A stretch of 64,000 bases of DNA, from positions 58,008-122,007 of the forward strand of contig JAIBBV010000001.1 of assembly GCA_019694465.1 (NCBI GenBank), written 5' to 3'. Below the pieces are notes generated by a model. It was given only the letters and a program-made list of their open reading frames with translations, had not been told where the DNA came from and did no database searches. Below, one piece after another: positions 61,956 to 64,000 of this stretch (position 1 is the stretch's first letter; every line of letters begins with the position of its first letter). Source of the stretch: Oligoflexia bacterium. GTDB taxonomy: Bacteria > Bdellovibrionota_C > UBA2361 > JAFLCA01. The translations under genes and the position numbers were made by a program.

Positions 61956-63710
61956 ATGTCGACCAGTAGGCCTGCACATAAAATAGTATTTTTCACTACC
62001 CCTCGCTCTACGCCTGGTAGAGATGTGCTTTTGGAGCGCCTTGTAGCTACAGACGGAATAGAAGTGTGTGCTGTCGTATCTGATAGTGCACGAACAGCTA
62101 TCTTAGGCCGTACAAAGTTTTTGTGGTCTAAATGGGGAGGCTTGGAGCTGTTCCGTTCAGCTTTTGTGGCTGGTCTTGCGTGCGTACTGCGTGTTCCAGC
62201 TAGTGTACTACAGAAGTGGCATGATTTTTTTATACCTCCCAAGCTTAATGATTCTCTAGCTGCATTTTGCGCTCAACGCTCTATTCCATTGATTGTGGTT
62301 AAGAACATTAACAGCGATGAGAGCGTCGCAGCAGTTCGCCATTTGAATGCAGATCTGGGAGTTATATTTGGTGGGCGCATCTTGAAGGAGCGAGTATTTA
62401 GCCTGCCGCGTCTTGGAACTCTAAATATTCATAAGCATGATGCAAGAAAGTATCGTGGTGGTGGGCAGATTGGTTTTATAGAGCGTGCCAACGGAGACTC
62501 GCACTTAGGAGTTACTATTCATTTTGCGACTGCAAAAGTTGATGCGGGTGCAATAGTTGAGTATCGCGACATTGAGATTGAAAAGTTTGATAACCACGAG
62601 AGCTTAGCGCTTAAGGCCGATGCAGTGGGAGTAGCGGCCTATTATTCAGCAATTTGCTTGTTGCTTAACGGCAAGGCCGAGCTGCATAAGCAGGACATTA
62701 ACTGCGGAAAAACTTATTTTTCCACTCCGCATTGGAAGCGTCTTTGGTTCTGGTCCAAAATGAAGAAAGCCCACCACATAGCTCTTAGGCGTTCTGACGA
62801 GCCCCTGTGGCGCTCAGTCGCTCAGCGTATTTATGCACTAGTGCGGTTAGCAGCGTTTTATCTCGCTCTTCCATATTTAAGTCGAAGGATGAGGCACTTA
62901 TCAGCGCAAGGCAAGGCGCCTATTACAATTCTTTATTATCATGGAGTTGGCAATGGGGCTGAAAATTGGATGACCTTGCCAGTAGAGACATTTTGGAGAC
63001 AGGTCGACTATGCCAAGCGTTATTATGAAATAATTAGCTTGAGTGAAGCCGTTGCGAGGCTTAGGAGTGGCCAAAACTTTTCCCCAGCCTTAGTGCTTAC
63101 CTTTGACGATGGCTACGCTTCTTGTCACAAAAATTTACTGCCTCTATGTAAGACATTTAATATACCGGCAAGCCTATTCGTCTGCGCAGAGTCAGCTCAA
63201 CTAGGGCTACGGCTGGAACATGATCTCAGTAAGGGCTATAGCAACGCTGTGCTTATGAATATGGAGGAGATTAAGGAGTGTGCTGCGGCTGGACTTGAGA
63301 TCGGCAGTCACACTATGCGCCATGAAATAATGTCCTCTCTGTCCCCTGCTCGCGCGCACTATGTTCTTGAACAGAGCAAATTGATTATTAGCTCGCAGTG
63401 TGGTGTGAGCGTTAATTATTTTTCATTCCCCAAAGGTACTCCCAGGGCAATTAACCAAGACAGTTTGCTTATGGGTGCGCAGATGTACGATGCCCTTTTT
63501 TCTGCATATGGTGGGTACAACTTCCCTGGTGACATAGCCGACATGTACTTTCAGCGAATCGCTAACCCTACTGACGATTTCACTATTATGCCAATTCTTG
63601 CAGGGCTACATCGCTTTAGACCGTTCTATACTCGCCACAGTTCCGTCATTCCTGGCATAACGGCGCAGGCGCAAGCTATCGCTATAACTAAATCTGAGCG
63701 CTGCGCATAA
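61956..63710 (+). CDS. Formyltransferase-like/polysaccharide deacetylase fusion protein
   Basis: This 584-residue protein joins two enzyme domains. The N-terminal half (about 1-250) is a formyltransferase of the methionyl-tRNA/sugar N-formyltransferase type, with TLNIHKHDARKYRGGG (His in the catalytic H...D region near 158) and HLGVTIHFATAKVDAGAI. The C-terminal half (about 310-560) is a NodB-type polysaccharide deacetylase with ITILYYHGV, ALVLTFDDGYA (catalytic Asp pair near 381) and IGSHTMRHE (zinc histidines near 452), then YFSFPKG. Deacetylation of an N-acetyl sugar could create the amine that the other domain formylates. The start lies six bases after the upstream stop. Confidence 0.85.
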   Translation: MSTSRPAHKIVFFTTPRSTPGRDVLLERLVATDGIEVCAVVSDSARTAILGRTKFLWSKWGGLELFRSAFVAGLACVLRVPASVLQKWHDFFIPPKLNDSLAAFCAQRSIPLIVVKNINSDESVAAVRHLNADLGVIFGGRILKERVFSLPRLGTLNIHKHDARKYRGGGQIGFIERANGDSHLGVTIHFATAKVDAGAIVEYRDIEIEKFDNHESLALKADAVGVAAYYSAICLLLNGKAELHKQDINCGKTYFSTPHWKRLWFWSKMKKAHHIALRRSDEPLWRSVAQRIYALVRLAAFYLALPYLSRRMRHLSAQGKAPITILYYHGVGNGAENWMTLPVETFWRQVDYAKRYYEIISLSEAVARLRSGQNFSPALVLTFDDGYASCHKNLLPLCKTFNIPASLFVCAESAQLGLRLEHDLSKGYSNAVLMNMEEIKECAAAGLEIGSHTMRHEIMSSLSPARAHYVLEQSKLIISSQCGVSVNYFSFPKGTPRAINQDSLLMGAQMYDALFSAYGGYNFPGDIADMYFQRIANPTDDFTIMPILAGLHRFRPFYTRHSSVIPGITAQAQAIAITKSERCA

Positions 63711-63776
63711 TTTGGGAACGACCTAAGTGCTGCCTAGCAGCCGTAAAGAAGCTCAGATGTGGCATTGTTACGGGCT

Positions 63777-64000
63777 CTAGCTCGGCGCAGCCGCTAGTTT
63801 AGCGAACTTAAACACCAGCTTCTTAGTTTCCGACGTATCCTGGAATCGTACGCCTACTTTCATTTTAGCAGGGCCTGCCTCTGCAGATTCAATGAATTCT
63901 ACAATTCCTGGGCCAAAAGTTGGATGCACTACAGGACTTCCAGGGGATAGATCTTTAGGCTCGGCGTTACGCAGGCTTGGTGACCAAGCTGGGTGGGTTC
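63777..64000 (-). CDS. UvrD/PcrA-type helicase, C-terminal end (partial)
   Basis: The last 74 codons of a minus-strand gene that starts beyond the window. The segment GSPVVHPTFGPGIVEFIE, then MKVGVRFQDTSETKKLVFKFAKL, matches the C-terminal Tudor-like domain of UvrD/PcrA helicases (V.H..FG.G.V). The stop is TAG at 63777-63779. The rest of the helicase is outside the window. Two small inverted repeats (GCTGC/GCAGC; CCGTAA/TTACGG) lie in the 66 bases between this gene and the convergent fusion gene. Confidence 0.8.
   Translation of the reverse strand, partial: THPAWSPSLRNAEPKDLSPGSPVVHPTFGPGIVEFIESAEAGPAKMKVGVRFQDTSETKKLVFKFAKLAAAPS

Overview
The window comes from a Gram-negative bacterium of moderate G+C. 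It carries a type IV pilus locus with a sigma-54 activator, a System I cytochrome c maturation (ccm) cluster whose CcmE is of the CXXXY type, outer-layer polysaccharide genes, an RpoH-like sigma factor, an ECF sigma factor with a fused anti-sigma/VWA partner, and a lone FlgM-like protein. This mix suggests a deltaproteobacterial-grade lineage (Desulfobacterota, Myxococcota or Bdellovibrionota type). That placement is inference from gene content only. No rRNA, phage module, CRISPR array or intact transposase was seen.

Layout. 1-13 kb: a truncated giant protein with a UbiB/ABC1-kinase-like C-terminus, a secreted FG-GAP/subtilisin protease, and a four-gene minus-strand operon (membrane glycosyltransferase, GT4 glycosyltransferase, ABC permease, ABC ATPase). 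13-18 kb: a bufferin-like RiPP locus (Cys-repeat secreted precursor, DUF692 multinuclear iron enzyme, partner protein) next to a TPC-motif metal P-type ATPase. 18-26 kb: M42 peptidase, exported thiol proteins, an exported heme-oxygenase-like lipoprotein, a DUF2723 membrane protein and the major pilin with a good sigma-54 promoter. 26-36 kb: two membrane sulfatase-like proteins flank pilB, pilC and a PilS-sensor/PilR-output fusion. A structured intergenic element and an IS-like inverted-repeat remnant also lie here.

36-46 kb: an ELWxxDGT-repeat secreted protein, rpoH followed by a catalytically degraded M23 protein, several unknown genes, a small G+C-rich membrane protein, and a probable cholera/pertussis-type ADP-ribosyltransferase. 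46-52 kb: ccmE-ccmF-ccmI-like-ccmA-ccmB-ccmC-ccmD in one direction. 52-56 kb: an NtrC-type regulator, a flavin reductase, and an RNA-rich segment with four tRNA-Ser genes (CGA, GCT, TGA, GGA), tRNA-Arg(ACG) and tadA, followed by a 151-bp tandem repeat that carries the tRNA-Ser 3' end. 56-64 kb: ECF sigma/VWA module, flgM-like gene, rlmH, a formyltransferase-polysaccharide deacetylase fusion, and the C-terminus of a UvrD/PcrA helicase.

The least ordinary items are the bufferin-like locus with a terminator between precursor and enzymes, the QxE ADP-ribosyltransferase, the PilS-PilR one-protein regulator with its probable target promoter, the hairpins abutting the 5' ends of tRNA-Ser genes, and the tRNA-derived tandem repeat.
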